Assembly (NCBI GenBank): GCA_964550025.1
Contig: CAZJYI010000009.1
Span: 1 to 64,000 of the forward strand
DNA from: CAZJYI01 sp964550025
Lineage (GTDB): Bacteria; Verrucomicrobiota; Kiritimatiellia; UBA8416; CAYOBW01
Reading direction: 5' to 3'
Length of the DNA: 64,000 bases
Part shown: positions 8,061 to 16,512 of the stretch, piece after piece
Numbering within the stretch: the stretch's first letter is position 1
Layout of the letters: the number at the start of each line of letters is the position of its first letter
Position numbers and translations under genes: made by a program
Notes under the pieces: generated by a model
What the model saw: only the letters and a program-made list of their open reading frames with translations
The model's database searches: none
What the model was told of the DNA's origin: nothing

Positions 8061-9220
8061 GTGCCGTATTCGCGTACGAGCTCTATGATGTAGTCATAGG
8101 TCTTGCCCGACACGTCGCCGGCGACGGAGTGGTCGGACTGGAAGATGAAGCCGCCGCCCTTGGCGGCGTTCAAACGGTGCAGGACTTCGCGCTTCAGTTC
8201 GTCGCGGTCGCCGCGCTCCCACACGCGAATGTCGCTGTTGCCGCAGAAGGCCATGCGATGGCCGTACTCGCGGCGCAGTTCGACGGCGTCCATGCCGGCC
8301 TTGACCTCGAGCGGGTTGTAAGCGTCGATGCCGATCTCGATGTAGTCCTCGAAGATCGCCTTCACGCAACCGCAGCCGTGGTAGATCACCGGCAGGTTGT
8401 ACTTGTGGGCTTCGTCGGCAATGGCCTTGACCCACGGCTTGAAGTACTCGCGCCAGTAGTCGGGAGAGAAGAACAAGCCGGGCTTGTAGGCCACGTCGCC
8501 CCAGATCGCGAACCCGTCCAGGATGCCCTCGCCCGCCTCGAGCTCGGCCTTGGCGCACTCGAGGTAGAACTCACCGATGCGGTTGATGACCTTCCCCATG
8601 CGTTCGGGATACAATCCCATCCAGAGCAGAGAGTTCTGTTGCCCGATCAGGCGCGTCAGGCACTCGGCGACCTCGATCATGCTGCCGTACACGGGGAAAT
8701 CGGGACGCAGGCTCTTGACAGTGTCCAGCCACGGGGGCGAGTTGCGCGTGAAACCGTCGCCCACGCCGGCGATCTGGTTGTCGCCGCCTTCGTAGTAGCG
8801 CCGCGGATCACGCGGGTCGTCGAACTCGGCCGCCTCCAGTTTCTCGAACGTGTCAGTATCCCACTCCGCCATCTCCGGCATGGGGTAGGCGAACTTCTTG
8901 CGCATGATGGCGCCGAAACCCGTCTTGACCACGACTTCGTCCTGCGTTTCTTCCAGTGTCTCGAACGGTCGGATCCAGGGATCCATGTTCGGCACGGTTA
9001 CGATCCAGTCCATGTCGTAGTGGTAGTAGGGATTGGCGTCCCCGGGGAGGCCGAGCTCCTGCTGCCAGCGTGAGATGAAGCTGCCCCAGAAGAAGTCGCT
9101 GAGCGGAACGCGGTCCGGTTCCTCATGCGACAACGTCTGGTTCATCCGCTTCAGCTTGGCCAGCGTGTTCGCACCGCGGTCGCTGCCGGCGTTCTTTCCC
9201 GTCGTGTCAAACATGCCCAT
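7997..9220 (-). CDS. uroporphyrinogen decarboxylase/methyltransferase (URO-D) family protein
   Basis: A 407-residue cytoplasmic protein of the URO-D superfamily, the group containing HemE and the MtaA/CmuA corrinoid:coenzyme methyltransferases. The hallmark stretches are EPDRVPLSDFFWGSF near the N-terminus, GFAIWGDVAYKPGLFFSPDYWREYFKPW in the middle, and VIYHGCGCVKAIFEDYIEIGIDAYNPLE, where His/Cys may bind zinc as in the methyltransferase branch. The tail has GGGFIFQSDHSVAGDVSGKTYDYI. This is not a housekeeping HemE: the PVC lineages carry many such paralogues beside sugar genes, and their reactions are mostly unknown. The start codon has GGAGGA upstream; MFDTT at codon 3 is an alternative. 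It is followed after 117 bases by the SDR on the same strand. A relic of a second member lies at 4844-4918. Confidence 0.85.
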   Translation of the reverse strand: MGMFDTTGKNAGSDRGANTLAKLKRMNQTLSHEEPDRVPLSDFFWGSFISRWQQELGLPGDANPYYHYDMDWIVTVPNMDPWIRPFETLEETQDEVVVKTGFGAIMRKKFAYPMPEMAEWDTDTFEKLEAAEFDDPRDPRRYYEGGDNQIAGVGDGFTRNSPPWLDTVKSLRPDFPVYGSMIEVAECLTRLIGQQNSLLWMGLYPERMGKVINRIGEFYLECAKAELEAGEGILDGFAIWGDVAYKPGLFFSPDYWREYFKPWVKAIADEAHKYNLPVIYHGCGCVKAIFEDYIEIGIDAYNPLEVKAGMDAVELRREYGHRMAFCGNSDIRVWERGDRDELKREVLHRLNAAKGGGFIFQSDHSVAGDVSGKTYDYIIELVREYGTYPLELGESDEEVVPLTDVDG

Positions 9221-9337
9221 GTTGTGTCCTCCTCGCGTGTCCGGATTGCACGCGGACCCAACCCACGCCGGATCCCGACGCGGCGGGTGGCCGCACTGAA
9301 AACGCTTTCCTACTCAAACAAACGGATGCCCCGCGCG

Positions 9338-10081
9338 CTAAAACGGATTCACCATTCCCGGCACCTGGGCCGTGCCCCAGATGCGGGCTTCCTGGATGAA
9401 GCAGCTATCGGGAACATCGATGCAGTGAACGAGCGTGCGGGCGAAATCCTCGGCCGAGGGGAAGCCGTCCTGCCAGTCGGAATCGATGCCGGCCGCTTCA
9501 CAGAAGTTGGTGCGTGCCGCGCCAGGCACGAACAGCGTGGCCTTGCCGCCCCATTCGCTCATCTCCATGTGCAGACACTTGGTCAGACCGACCAACCCCG
9601 ACTTGGCCGCCGTGTAGGTGCCCCACGCCGCCCAGCTATGATACGCGCAGGCGGAGGTGACCGTCACGATGTGTCCCTTGCCCGCCTTCTTCATGACCGG
9701 TATCACTTCCCGCGCGCCCTTGATGACGGAGATGATGTTGATGTCCATGACCTGCTGAATGCTCTCGTCATCCATCTCGTCGATGTTGGCAATCTTGACG
9801 CCGGCGCCATGGTTCAGCACCAGCACATCGATCGTCCCCCACCGTTCCGTCACCGCCGGCACCAGCCGCTTCCAGTCCGCGGTCACACAGGCGTCGGCCT
9901 GAACGGCCAACAGGTTCTCGCCACCGTCCAGGTCCTTCTCCGCCGCGGCCAGCCGTTCACCGTTCCGCCCGGTGATAGCGACCTTCGCCCCCATCTCCAG
10001 CAGCATTCGCGCTGCCTCCAACCCGAACCCGCTCGACCCGCCCGTGACAACGGTGATCTTGCCGTCAATGTAGTGTTTCAT
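9338..10081 (-). CDS. short-chain dehydrogenase/reductase (SDR)
   Basis: A 247-residue classical SDR, a cytoplasmic NAD(P)-dependent oxidoreductase. The nucleotide motif is TGGSSGFG at residues 13-20, followed by ITGRNGERL, where R after the second strand suggests NADP(H). The NNAG motif appears as NHGAG, the catalytic Ser is in VTSACAYHSW, and the active-site YTAAK (Tyr and Lys) follows. The start at 10081 is set by GGTGAGATC just upstream and by the family N-terminus KHYIDGKITVVTGG; the longer open frame to 10327 has no support. Its place upstream of the URO-D-like gene and next to deoxysugar transport suggests a polyol or deoxysugar dehydrogenase role. The substrate cannot be told from sequence. 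Confidence 0.88.
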   Translation of the reverse strand: MKHYIDGKITVVTGGSSGFGLEAARMLLEMGAKVAITGRNGERLAAAEKDLDGGENLLAVQADACVTADWKRLVPAVTERWGTIDVLVLNHGAGVKIANIDEMDDESIQQVMDINIISVIKGAREVIPVMKKAGKGHIVTVTSACAYHSWAAWGTYTAAKSGLVGLTKCLHMEMSEWGGKATLFVPGAARTNFCEAAGIDSDWQDGFPSAEDFARTLVHCIDVPDSCFIQEARIWGTAQVPGMVNPF

Positions 10082-10342
10082 GATCTCACCTGTGTTTGTA
10101 CGCGCCCAAAGAACTCGCGCATGATCCACCCGGCGCAATGTCACTGTCAAGCAGACGTCTGCCCTGGATTGGGCGGGGGCGGGGATTCTCTTCTCTCTCG
10201 CCCCTACTACGGGGAACCACCCATTTTCTTCGCTTGCGCCCGACGGGACGCGTTTGCCACGTTTCGGCGTGAAGTCCCGCGGCCAGTTTGGTACGGTCAC
10301 GCGTGAAGACGTCTTGCGGCAGAGCATTGATGACTACGTGAC
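10082..10342. other. divergent intergenic region between the SDR and the SGNH-TPR gene
   Basis: About 260 bases hold the upstream regions of two divergent genes. On the minus strand a TTGACA hexamer around 10151 could be the -35 element for the SDR, but no good -10 element follows at the usual distance. Nothing coding was recognised here. Confidence 0.4.
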
Positions 10343-12118
10343 ATGGCTCGGAAGAAGACCAGAAAGAAGACGGCGGTGAAGCGACGGAGCGGCACGCCAA
10401 AGGGCGTGGTCCGGGGGACTATACGTCATCCGCTGTGGACCCGATGGATGTTGCTTCTGGGATCGACCGTCGTCGGGCTGGCCATCGGTGAGATTGCGAT
10501 ACGCCTGTCCGGCCGGGCTCCGGACATCATTCCCATTGGTGTCAGCTCCGACAGGCATGTCTATCGCCGGTCGACGAATCCGATTCTCAGCTATGAATTC
10601 AAACCGGGGTTTCGTAGCACCGAGAAGGACCTTCCCTTCGACTATCGCGTTATCAATTCCCATGGATTCCGGGACGTCGAACGGCAATACGCGAAGCCGC
10701 CGGGCACCCAACGCGTCGTCCTGCTGGGCGACTCGGTCGTGGTGGGATACGGGATAGGCGAAATCGATCAGCTCATGTCCCGGCAGCTCGAGAGGCTCTA
10801 CGGCGGGAAGAACGTCGAAGTTCTCAATATGGCGATAACAGGCTACTGCACGCGCTCCGAAGTCGAGTTGCTCAAGGTGAAAGGCGTGCAATACGATCCC
10901 GACGTTGTGATCCTGGTCTTCGTGGAAAACGACTTCCGCAATTTCAACCCCGAGTCGCTGGGTATGGACGGCGTAGCGGACCGGCCGCGCGCGATCAACG
11001 CGCTGTTTCGCACCAGCCACGTTTTTCGTCTGGCGTGCCTCACGTTCAACTGGTTCGACTTTGGACTGGAAGCGTCACCCGCCGATTGGAATCAGAAGGC
11101 GATCGGCGACAACAATGTGGCCGATGGCCTGGCGCTGTTTCGTGAGCTGGCGGACCGGTACGGCTTCGAGCCTCTCGTAGCGGTCTGGCCCGGCTTCACG
11201 ACGGACGGGATCGAATACCCCGACCGGATGTTCATGCCGGGCTCCGATGAGCTGATCGTGGAACGCCTCGCCCGCATGCATGGCGTTCCGGTGGCGGGGT
11301 TGCGCGGGCCTTTCGTGGCACATTTCGAGTCGCAGGAACCGCGCCCCATCCCGCGACAGTACTACACGGTAGGCGACGAGATGCACCCGTCCGTTGCGGG
11401 ACACCGTCTCGCGGCCGAGATCCTGCGCGGCGTCATCGAAGAGCGGCGTCTGCTCGACCCGGCCCGGCTGCGAACGGCACGTCCCGGTCCCGAACCCGAC
11501 CGTGACGCCGAAGCGCTCCTGGCGGCCCGGACGCTGGGCACGGAGAAGGCCGGCTACGGGCTCGTGTACTACAACAAGGCGGTAGACCTCTACCGCGAAG
11601 GCAGATTCGACGAGGCGACCGAACAGCTCGAGAAGGTCTCACCCTCGGATTCGATCTGCTACGACGATGCGTGCGTGATGCTGGCGTCGATCCTCTCTCA
11701 GCAGGGGAAGAACCAGGCCGCCGTTGCTCGTCTGCAGGAAGTGCTCCAGCGCAACCCCGACCATTTTGAGGCGAACATGGTTATGTCCGAACGACTCAGA
11801 GCAGGAAACGACCTCGAGCGGGCAATCGTACATCTAAGACGCGCCGTTCTGTCGGCCCCCGAGCGCCCCGAAGCCCATCATCTGCTGGGACGTGCCCTGG
11901 GTCAGTGTGGACGCTGGCGAGAGGCCCTTCCCCCCATGGCCCGGGCGGCGACGCTGGCACCGGGCAATGCCCGTATCAGCAACGATCTGGCAGCCGTCCT
12001 GGCGAATCTCGGACGTACCGAAGAATCCACCCGGCAATTCCGCCACTCCCTTCGGGTCGATCCCGGCAACAGGAAGGCGCGCGAGGCACTTCAGTCCCTG
12101 CCCGGCCGCCATCCCTGA
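10343..12118 (+). CDS. membrane-anchored SGNH hydrolase-like protein with C-terminal TPR repeats
   Basis: A 591-residue protein. A basic N-terminus (ARKKTRKKTAVKRR) is followed by one membrane helix (WMLLLGSTVVGLAIGEIAI), so the rest probably faces the periplasm. Residues of about 120-380 are SGNH/GDSL-like: VVLLGDSVVVGYGIGE carries the nucleophile Ser, NMAITGYCTRSEVELL and VILVFVENDF follow, and the Asp/His pair is in DEMHPSVAGH. Residues of about 390-590 contain several TPR-type helical repeats (YNKAVDLYREGRFDEATEQL, LASILSQQGKNQAAVARLQE, AHHLLGRALGQCGRWREALP). SGNH proteins anchored this way often acylate or deacylate envelope polysaccharides, but the substrate here is unknown. It is alone on its strand, with no partner O-acyltransferase (MBOAT) in the window. 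Confidence 0.75.
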   Translation: MARKKTRKKTAVKRRSGTPKGVVRGTIRHPLWTRWMLLLGSTVVGLAIGEIAIRLSGRAPDIIPIGVSSDRHVYRRSTNPILSYEFKPGFRSTEKDLPFDYRVINSHGFRDVERQYAKPPGTQRVVLLGDSVVVGYGIGEIDQLMSRQLERLYGGKNVEVLNMAITGYCTRSEVELLKVKGVQYDPDVVILVFVENDFRNFNPESLGMDGVADRPRAINALFRTSHVFRLACLTFNWFDFGLEASPADWNQKAIGDNNVADGLALFRELADRYGFEPLVAVWPGFTTDGIEYPDRMFMPGSDELIVERLARMHGVPVAGLRGPFVAHFESQEPRPIPRQYYTVGDEMHPSVAGHRLAAEILRGVIEERRLLDPARLRTARPGPEPDRDAEALLAARTLGTEKAGYGLVYYNKAVDLYREGRFDEATEQLEKVSPSDSICYDDACVMLASILSQQGKNQAAVARLQEVLQRNPDHFEANMVMSERLRAGNDLERAIVHLRRAVLSAPERPEAHHLLGRALGQCGRWREALPPMARAATLAPGNARISNDLAAVLANLGRTEESTRQFRHSLRVDPGNRKAREALQSLPGRHP

Positions 12119-12157
12119 GCGGGTTCCCGCCGCGGCCACCCCGCCGCTGCGACCGTG

Positions 12158-12192
12158 CCCATAGGTCCCATGGGTCCCATACGACCCATACC
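12158..12192. repeat. short tandem CCCATAGGT-type word repeat, downstream copy
   Basis: Imperfect tandem words of the form TCCCATRGG (CCCATAGGT, CCCATGGGT, CCCATACGA, CCCATACC) lie just after the 3' end of the GH95-like gene. The same words occur at its 5' end, 14798-14880, where they are translated as a signal peptide. No coding role is seen here. Confidence 0.75.
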
Positions 12193-12210
12193 CACTCCCG
12201 CGGACGTCCT

Positions 12211-14883
12211 CTACGGCTCCTCGAACACCAACTCCTCACCCGGACGCGTCGCGACTCTGACGACACCGCGCTCGTCCCCGGTCAGGGCAGCCGGATCGCC
12301 GCCTGCCCGCCTCACCGCGATCCGGGGCCACGGGCTCAGCAGACGCAGGTTCCCGCCCGCTGTCGACCTGACGTCGATCCGGGTCACCCTGCCGTTCTTC
12401 TGCTCCGCGCTCACCAGGAATCCCCCATGGGCTCGCAGGCGGGAGAACGCGGCGTCCTGGTCATCGGGCCAGCACGGGAATACCCGGATTGCGGGGCCGA
12501 CACTTTGCATGAGAAATTCATTGATCAACCCGGCCACCCCGATCATCTCTCCCATGTAGGTGCCGTGTGCATGGCCCTTCCAGACGAAGAAACCGTTAGG
12601 CAGTTCGCGCGAGGCGAACCACTCCTTCCCGTCGGTCAACCCTTCCGGCATGGAAAGGCGGGCCTTGGCGATATTGAACATCACGTGGGAGTTGTTGCCG
12701 TTGAAACGGGTTGCCTTGATCGTGCGTTTGAACAGCTCCTTTGTCGGTTCCGGCGAAAACCACGTCACCTGGTCACCAGGGAAGACGGGAGCCGCCGGAA
12801 CCGTGATGTTGTGCACGTCGATGTGGTTGCCTCCCTCCCAGTCGACGACGATCTCTTCGCCGTTGTGCTTGTCCGTGGGGTAGTCGCCAAGCAGTGCTTT
12901 GTACGTCCGGCATTTGCCGACCAGGTCCGTGTCCTTCTTCAGCTCGCCGGCCGCCTGAATGAAAGCGTCGAAGGTGTAGTGTACGTATGCGATATCAAAG
13001 GGGCAGTTGTTGATTCCCACGGGGCCATGCTCGGGGCTGTATGACGGTCCCAGGAGGATCTTGCCGTTCGCGTCCTTCTTGCACTGCTCCATGAATCCGA
13101 CGTAGAACCGCGCGCCCTCGCGCAGCGTGGGGTAGATCTTCTCCTCCAGGTACGCCGCGTCCGGCGCGCAGAGATGCTTCTCCCACATGCTCTGGATCGT
13201 CATGCCCACCAGGCCGATGGTCAATCCCCACGGGTTCATGGACATCTGCCGCTTGTTCTTGCTCTTACACAACGCCGGATCGGGCTCGTGCAGAAATGAG
13301 CTGATAGGAAAGAACACGCCGTCGATCCCGTACGTCACTTTCGCCAGGTACTTGAAGCGCGGGAGCATCTCGTGCATGTACGAGATCCACGGATCCGCCA
13401 GCTCGGGCTGGTTGCAGGCCGGCAGCGGCCAGAACGCCTGCCACGTGTTGTAGTTGTGGTGGTAGTCCGCGTGCCACGGGGTCGCGTCGGTGGCCAGCGG
13501 CGGCATGATTCCCACCGGCGCGGCGCCTGGCTTGTGCACGGTCTTTGCGAAATAGAGCATGCGGTACCACCAACGCTGTAGCTGCTCGTCGGCGAGACGA
13601 ATTCCGCTGCGCGACCAGTAAGAGTCCCACGCCTGCTCGTGCGTTGCGACGAGGTCGGTTTGTTTCTGCCGGATCGTGTCGCGCGCCATGGCAACGGCAC
13701 GTTCGAGCACATCGCCGGTACCCTCATCGAACGAGGTGACCAGCGAGACGGCCTTGAGATCGCCGTTGTGCGCGACAGCCAACGCGTACGACATGCCCGC
13801 GTAGTCGACGTCACCCGGCATCACCATGTGCAGCCACGATACCCCGTCGGTTTCACCTGTCTTCGGAGGTGGAAGAGCAGGGACCGAAACCGGTTCCGGA
13901 ACCACCGTTCCCGGACCGTGGATCAAGACGACATTGCGATCTGCCAAGACGCGGATCGTTGTGTCCGGACGCTCGGGTTGTCTGACGGTCACGAGGCCCC
14001 GCCGGATGTCCAGTTGCCCGGCCGCCTCGGACATGGGCATCGCCAGACTGATGGGCACGTCGCCCCCGGCCCCCGACAGCGAGACGGACGCCACACGATT
14101 CTCCGCCCTCTTCCCGTCAGCCGTCATGGCATACAGCTCGACACGCCTCACGGCTGACGGTGGAAACGGCAGCTCCACGTCGGTCATTTCTGTCGGCGAC
14201 CGTTTCCAGCCCGATCCCAGGACGGCCTTGCCGGCGTTGTCGTACACATTGACGTAGTACGATGCGTTGGGCGTCCCCTTGATCCGGATGCGGAAAGCCG
14301 AAGCGTCCACCGGCGCGGCCAGTGCCGCGCTGTATCCCGTCGACGCCGCCTTTCCGCCGGCGACGTGCATGACGGACCCCGTCGCGTCGTTCTCTCGCGA
14401 GAACCCGCGTTCGGGGGCATTGCGAATGCAGCGCCACGAAACACCCGCCCCGTTGGCGGTGCCATCCAGGCGCAGCGCGGCGGCACAGCACGGATGGGGA
14501 TAGGGGAGTTTGTAGCTTGGCGGCGCTCCCTTCGGCCCCGTGATCTTGCCGGTGGCAACGTCGACCCTCGGAAGGTCGCCGTCCTTCGATGTGTCCACCC
14601 GCGCATCCCAGATGTCGTTCTTGGTGACGCGCATGGTCAGAACACCGTTGCGCTCCCAGACGATCCCGTAGAGATCCCCGTTGCCGACGATCAGGCCTTC
14701 GCGATGCGGGTCGGCCATTGACGACAGCGACACGTTGGCCGCCTCCAGTGCCTCCGGGAACGGGACTTCCTCCCCCGAGGACCGCAGCTCTGCGCCCACC
14801 ATAACACCCATCACTCCGATCACTCCCACAAGTCCCATAGGTCCCATGAGTCCCATGAGTCCCATACGTCCTATTCTCATTCT
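12211..14883 (-). CDS. secreted GH95-like (alpha/alpha)6 glycosidase
   Basis: An 890-residue exported protein. The N-terminal beta-sandwich has GNGDLYGIVWERNGVLTMRV and NDIWDARVDTSKDGD, as in GH95 and related fucosidase families. The catalytic barrel has HHNYNTWQAFWPLPACNQPEL, which corresponds to the GH95 N-x-x-x-YWPA-x-x-x-NL block, then MNPWGLTIGLVGMTIQSMWEKHL and GKILLGPSYSPEHGP. A small C-terminal beta domain ends the protein. The predicted reaction is hydrolysis of alpha-L-fucoside or alpha-L-galactoside linkages, but the match is to the clan and not to a proven subfamily. The start at 14883 (MRIGRMG) gives a signal peptide ending VGA; the longer frame reads into the GH29 gene. It is 28 bases downstream of the GH29 gene. 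The signal peptide is encoded by a word repeat (14798-14880). Confidence 0.75.
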   Translation of the reverse strand, partial: RMRIGRMGLMGLMGPMGLVGVIGVMGVMVGAELRSSGEEVPFPEALEAANVSLSSMADPHREGLIVGNGDLYGIVWERNGVLTMRVTKNDIWDARVDTSKDGDLPRVDVATGKITGPKGAPPSYKLPYPHPCCAAALRLDGTANGAGVSWRCIRNAPERGFSRENDATGSVMHVAGGKAASTGYSAALAAPVDASAFRIRIKGTPNASYYVNVYDNAGKAVLGSGWKRSPTEMTDVELPFPPSAVRRVELYAMTADGKRAENRVASVSLSGAGGDVPISLAMPMSEAAGQLDIRRGLVTVRQPERPDTTIRVLADRNVVLIHGPGTVVPEPVSVPALPPPKTGETDGVSWLHMVMPGDVDYAGMSYALAVAHNGDLKAVSLVTSFDEGTGDVLERAVAMARDTIRQKQTDLVATHEQAWDSYWSRSGIRLADEQLQRWWYRMLYFAKTVHKPGAAPVGIMPPLATDATPWHADYHHNYNTWQAFWPLPACNQPELADPWISYMHEMLPRFKYLAKVTYGIDGVFFPISSFLHEPDPALCKSKNKRQMSMNPWGLTIGLVGMTIQSMWEKHLCAPDAAYLEEKIYPTLREGARFYVGFMEQCKKDANGKILLGPSYSPEHGPVGINNCPFDIAYVHYTFDAFIQAAGELKKDTDLVGKCRTYKALLGDYPTDKHNGEEIVVDWEGGNHIDVHNITVPAAPVFPGDQVTWFSPEPTKELFKRTIKATRFNGNNSHVMFNIAKARLSMPEGLTDGKEWFASRELPNGFFVWKGHAHGTYMGEMIGVAGLINEFLMQSVGPAIRVFPCWPDDQDAAFSRLRAHGGFLVSAEQKNGRVTRIDVRSTAGGNLRLLSPWPRIAVRRAGGDPAALTGDERGVVRVATRPGEELVFEEP
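14798..14880. repeat. tandem TCCCATRGG word repeat that encodes the GH95-like signal peptide
   Basis: On the plus strand the words CCCATCACTCCGATCACT and then AGTCCCATAGGTCCCATGAG and further TCCCAT words follow each other at 9-base spacing. Read on the minus strand in the gene frame they give MGLMGLMGPMGLVGVIGVMG, the hydrophobic core of the signal peptide. Confidence 0.8.
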
Positions 14884-14911
14884 CCCCTCCACGCTGACGG
14901 TCTCAACAGGG

Positions 14912-16429
14912 CTACTCCAATCCAACTTCCCAGATAGTGGGCACATCCGCCGCTTCCAGGATTTGCAGGCGCACATGCTGCCCCTCCACCTTTTCGAACT
15001 CCGCAACATAGTCTTCCCCCACTGTCGTTCCCGCGTGGACGGTCTGCCACTCTTCTCCCTTCTTGACCTGGATCTCGAACTTCTGAATCCGATCCCAGCC
15101 CTCGCGAATCAGTACCCTGGAGAAGCACTTCGGCTCCCCAAGGTCGACCGCCAGCCAGCCCGACGTTGTATCCGGCGCTCCTCCCCAACGAGTGCCGGGG
15201 TCGTCGTCGAACGCCCTGTCGGCCGTGTAGTTGGCATCCCAGATTCCAGACGCTCTGGCCCTGCATCCGAACGTCAGCGGCCGCGGAGGCGCCAGGGACG
15301 GGTCCTTCAACATGCGTCCCAGCCTGACCAGTTGTTCGACATCCGCATCACGGAAGCGCCCCGTGTGGTCGGGAGCGCAGGAGAGCAGAACGTTGTCGGC
15401 GCCGCGATCGCGGGCCCTGCGGATCCGGTTGTAGAGGAACTCCGCCGAACGCGAGCGGCTCGGATCGAAGCCCTTGCCCTCCCCGTAGGTGAACCAGGAG
15501 GCGCCCGGATAGTCCCACCTGCCGTGCTTCGTCCCGCGCTGCTGCGAACAGGGCTCGTATTCAAAGGGAATGTAGTACCGGCTGCCGCCAATGGTCCGGG
15601 TCGGCTGGTGCCCCGCCGCCGGCGGCGCGTGCATCTCGCCATTGATGACGTCCGTCGGGAACGCCCGGACCACGCTGCCGTCCTGGATGTTGTTGTTCAG
15701 GATGATCACGCACTCCGGGTTGATGTTCTTGAGCATGTCGTAGAGCTCCTGGTGACTCAGGTCTTTCGCCAGCCAGCGTGTCTGGTGCGGCATGTCGAGC
15801 CAGAAGTAGGGGATCTTGCCGTAGTTCGTGGCGAGCTCGTGAAGCTGAGCCAGGATGATGGCGCGCGCGTTGGGGTTCGGCCGCCAGCGTTGCCCCCAGA
15901 GACAGTAGTAGATTCCCGGAGCGATCCCCTCACGGCGACACTCTCCGACATATTCTGCCACAATGTCCCTGCCGATTGCCGCCATGCTGTCGCACGCGCT
16001 CGTGGCGCTGTCCCAGAGCAGGAACTCCGACGTGTGCCGGGCCGTCAGGACCGCGTAGTTCATTCCCGCCGCCTTCATCGTGCGCACCCACTGCTTCATG
16101 TCGAGCTTCGTCGGTCGGAAGTCCGCAACCGGGTCCTTGCTGGAGCAGAATTCCGTGCCGGAGTACTGGTTCGAGTTGTAGCAGAGAAACGCACCGAACA
16201 CCCACGACCTGAACCGCTTCACCGTTGCATCGTTGGGCCCCGTTGCCGGGCAGTGGTGGTCGGACAGGTTGATGGCGTAGCGCTTCGTGATCGCGCGAGC
16301 TTCGTCGACCACCTCGATGCTGCTGCTCCCATCCTCCCGGCGGGTTTCGGTGACGGTGATTCCGGCGGCCGCCGGGGCATGCCACGATAACGTCGCTGCC
16401 GCGACAAACGTGATACCGAGTTGTTTCAT
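14912..16429 (-). CDS. secreted GH29 alpha-L-fucosidase with F5/8-type C-terminal domain
   Basis: A 505-residue exported enzyme that releases L-fucose from glycans by retaining hydrolysis. The signal peptide is MKQLGITFVAAATLSWHAPAAA. The (beta/alpha)8 domain shows FRPTKLDMKQWVRTMKAAGM, YAVLTARHTSEFLLWDSATS, and IPYFWLDMPHQ, whose Asp is the expected nucleophile of GH29. The inverted late part has DNVLLSCAPDHTGRF, a GH29 barrel-end motif. Residues of about 395-505 form an F5/8 type C (CBM32-like) module with ANYTADRAFDDDPGTRWGGA and WLAVDLGEPKCFSRVLI. The start at 16429 was chosen for the signal peptide; the longer frame adds 20 residues without support. It is the middle gene of a three-gene minus-strand operon between the fucose-isomerase-like and GH95-like genes. 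Confidence 0.9.
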   Translation of the reverse strand: MKQLGITFVAAATLSWHAPAAAGITVTETRREDGSSSIEVVDEARAITKRYAINLSDHHCPATGPNDATVKRFRSWVFGAFLCYNSNQYSGTEFCSSKDPVADFRPTKLDMKQWVRTMKAAGMNYAVLTARHTSEFLLWDSATSACDSMAAIGRDIVAEYVGECRREGIAPGIYYCLWGQRWRPNPNARAIILAQLHELATNYGKIPYFWLDMPHQTRWLAKDLSHQELYDMLKNINPECVIILNNNIQDGSVVRAFPTDVINGEMHAPPAAGHQPTRTIGGSRYYIPFEYEPCSQQRGTKHGRWDYPGASWFTYGEGKGFDPSRSRSAEFLYNRIRRARDRGADNVLLSCAPDHTGRFRDADVEQLVRLGRMLKDPSLAPPRPLTFGCRARASGIWDANYTADRAFDDDPGTRWGGAPDTTSGWLAVDLGEPKCFSRVLIREGWDRIQKFEIQVKKGEEWQTVHAGTTVGEDYVAEFEKVEGQHVRLQILEAADVPTIWEVGLE

Positions 16430-16512
16430 CGCAGTCTGCTCCTCACAGCGTCGGCTGGCGCCGGAACCAAGTGCCCATGGATCGCACACGACCCGTCCTC
16501 ATCTCCTCCACG

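Noticed and set aside
7997..9220. Housekeeping HemE (uroporphyrinogen decarboxylase)
   Set aside because: The HGCGC motif, the length of 407 residues and the sugar-gene context fit the methyltransferase-like branch and not HemE.
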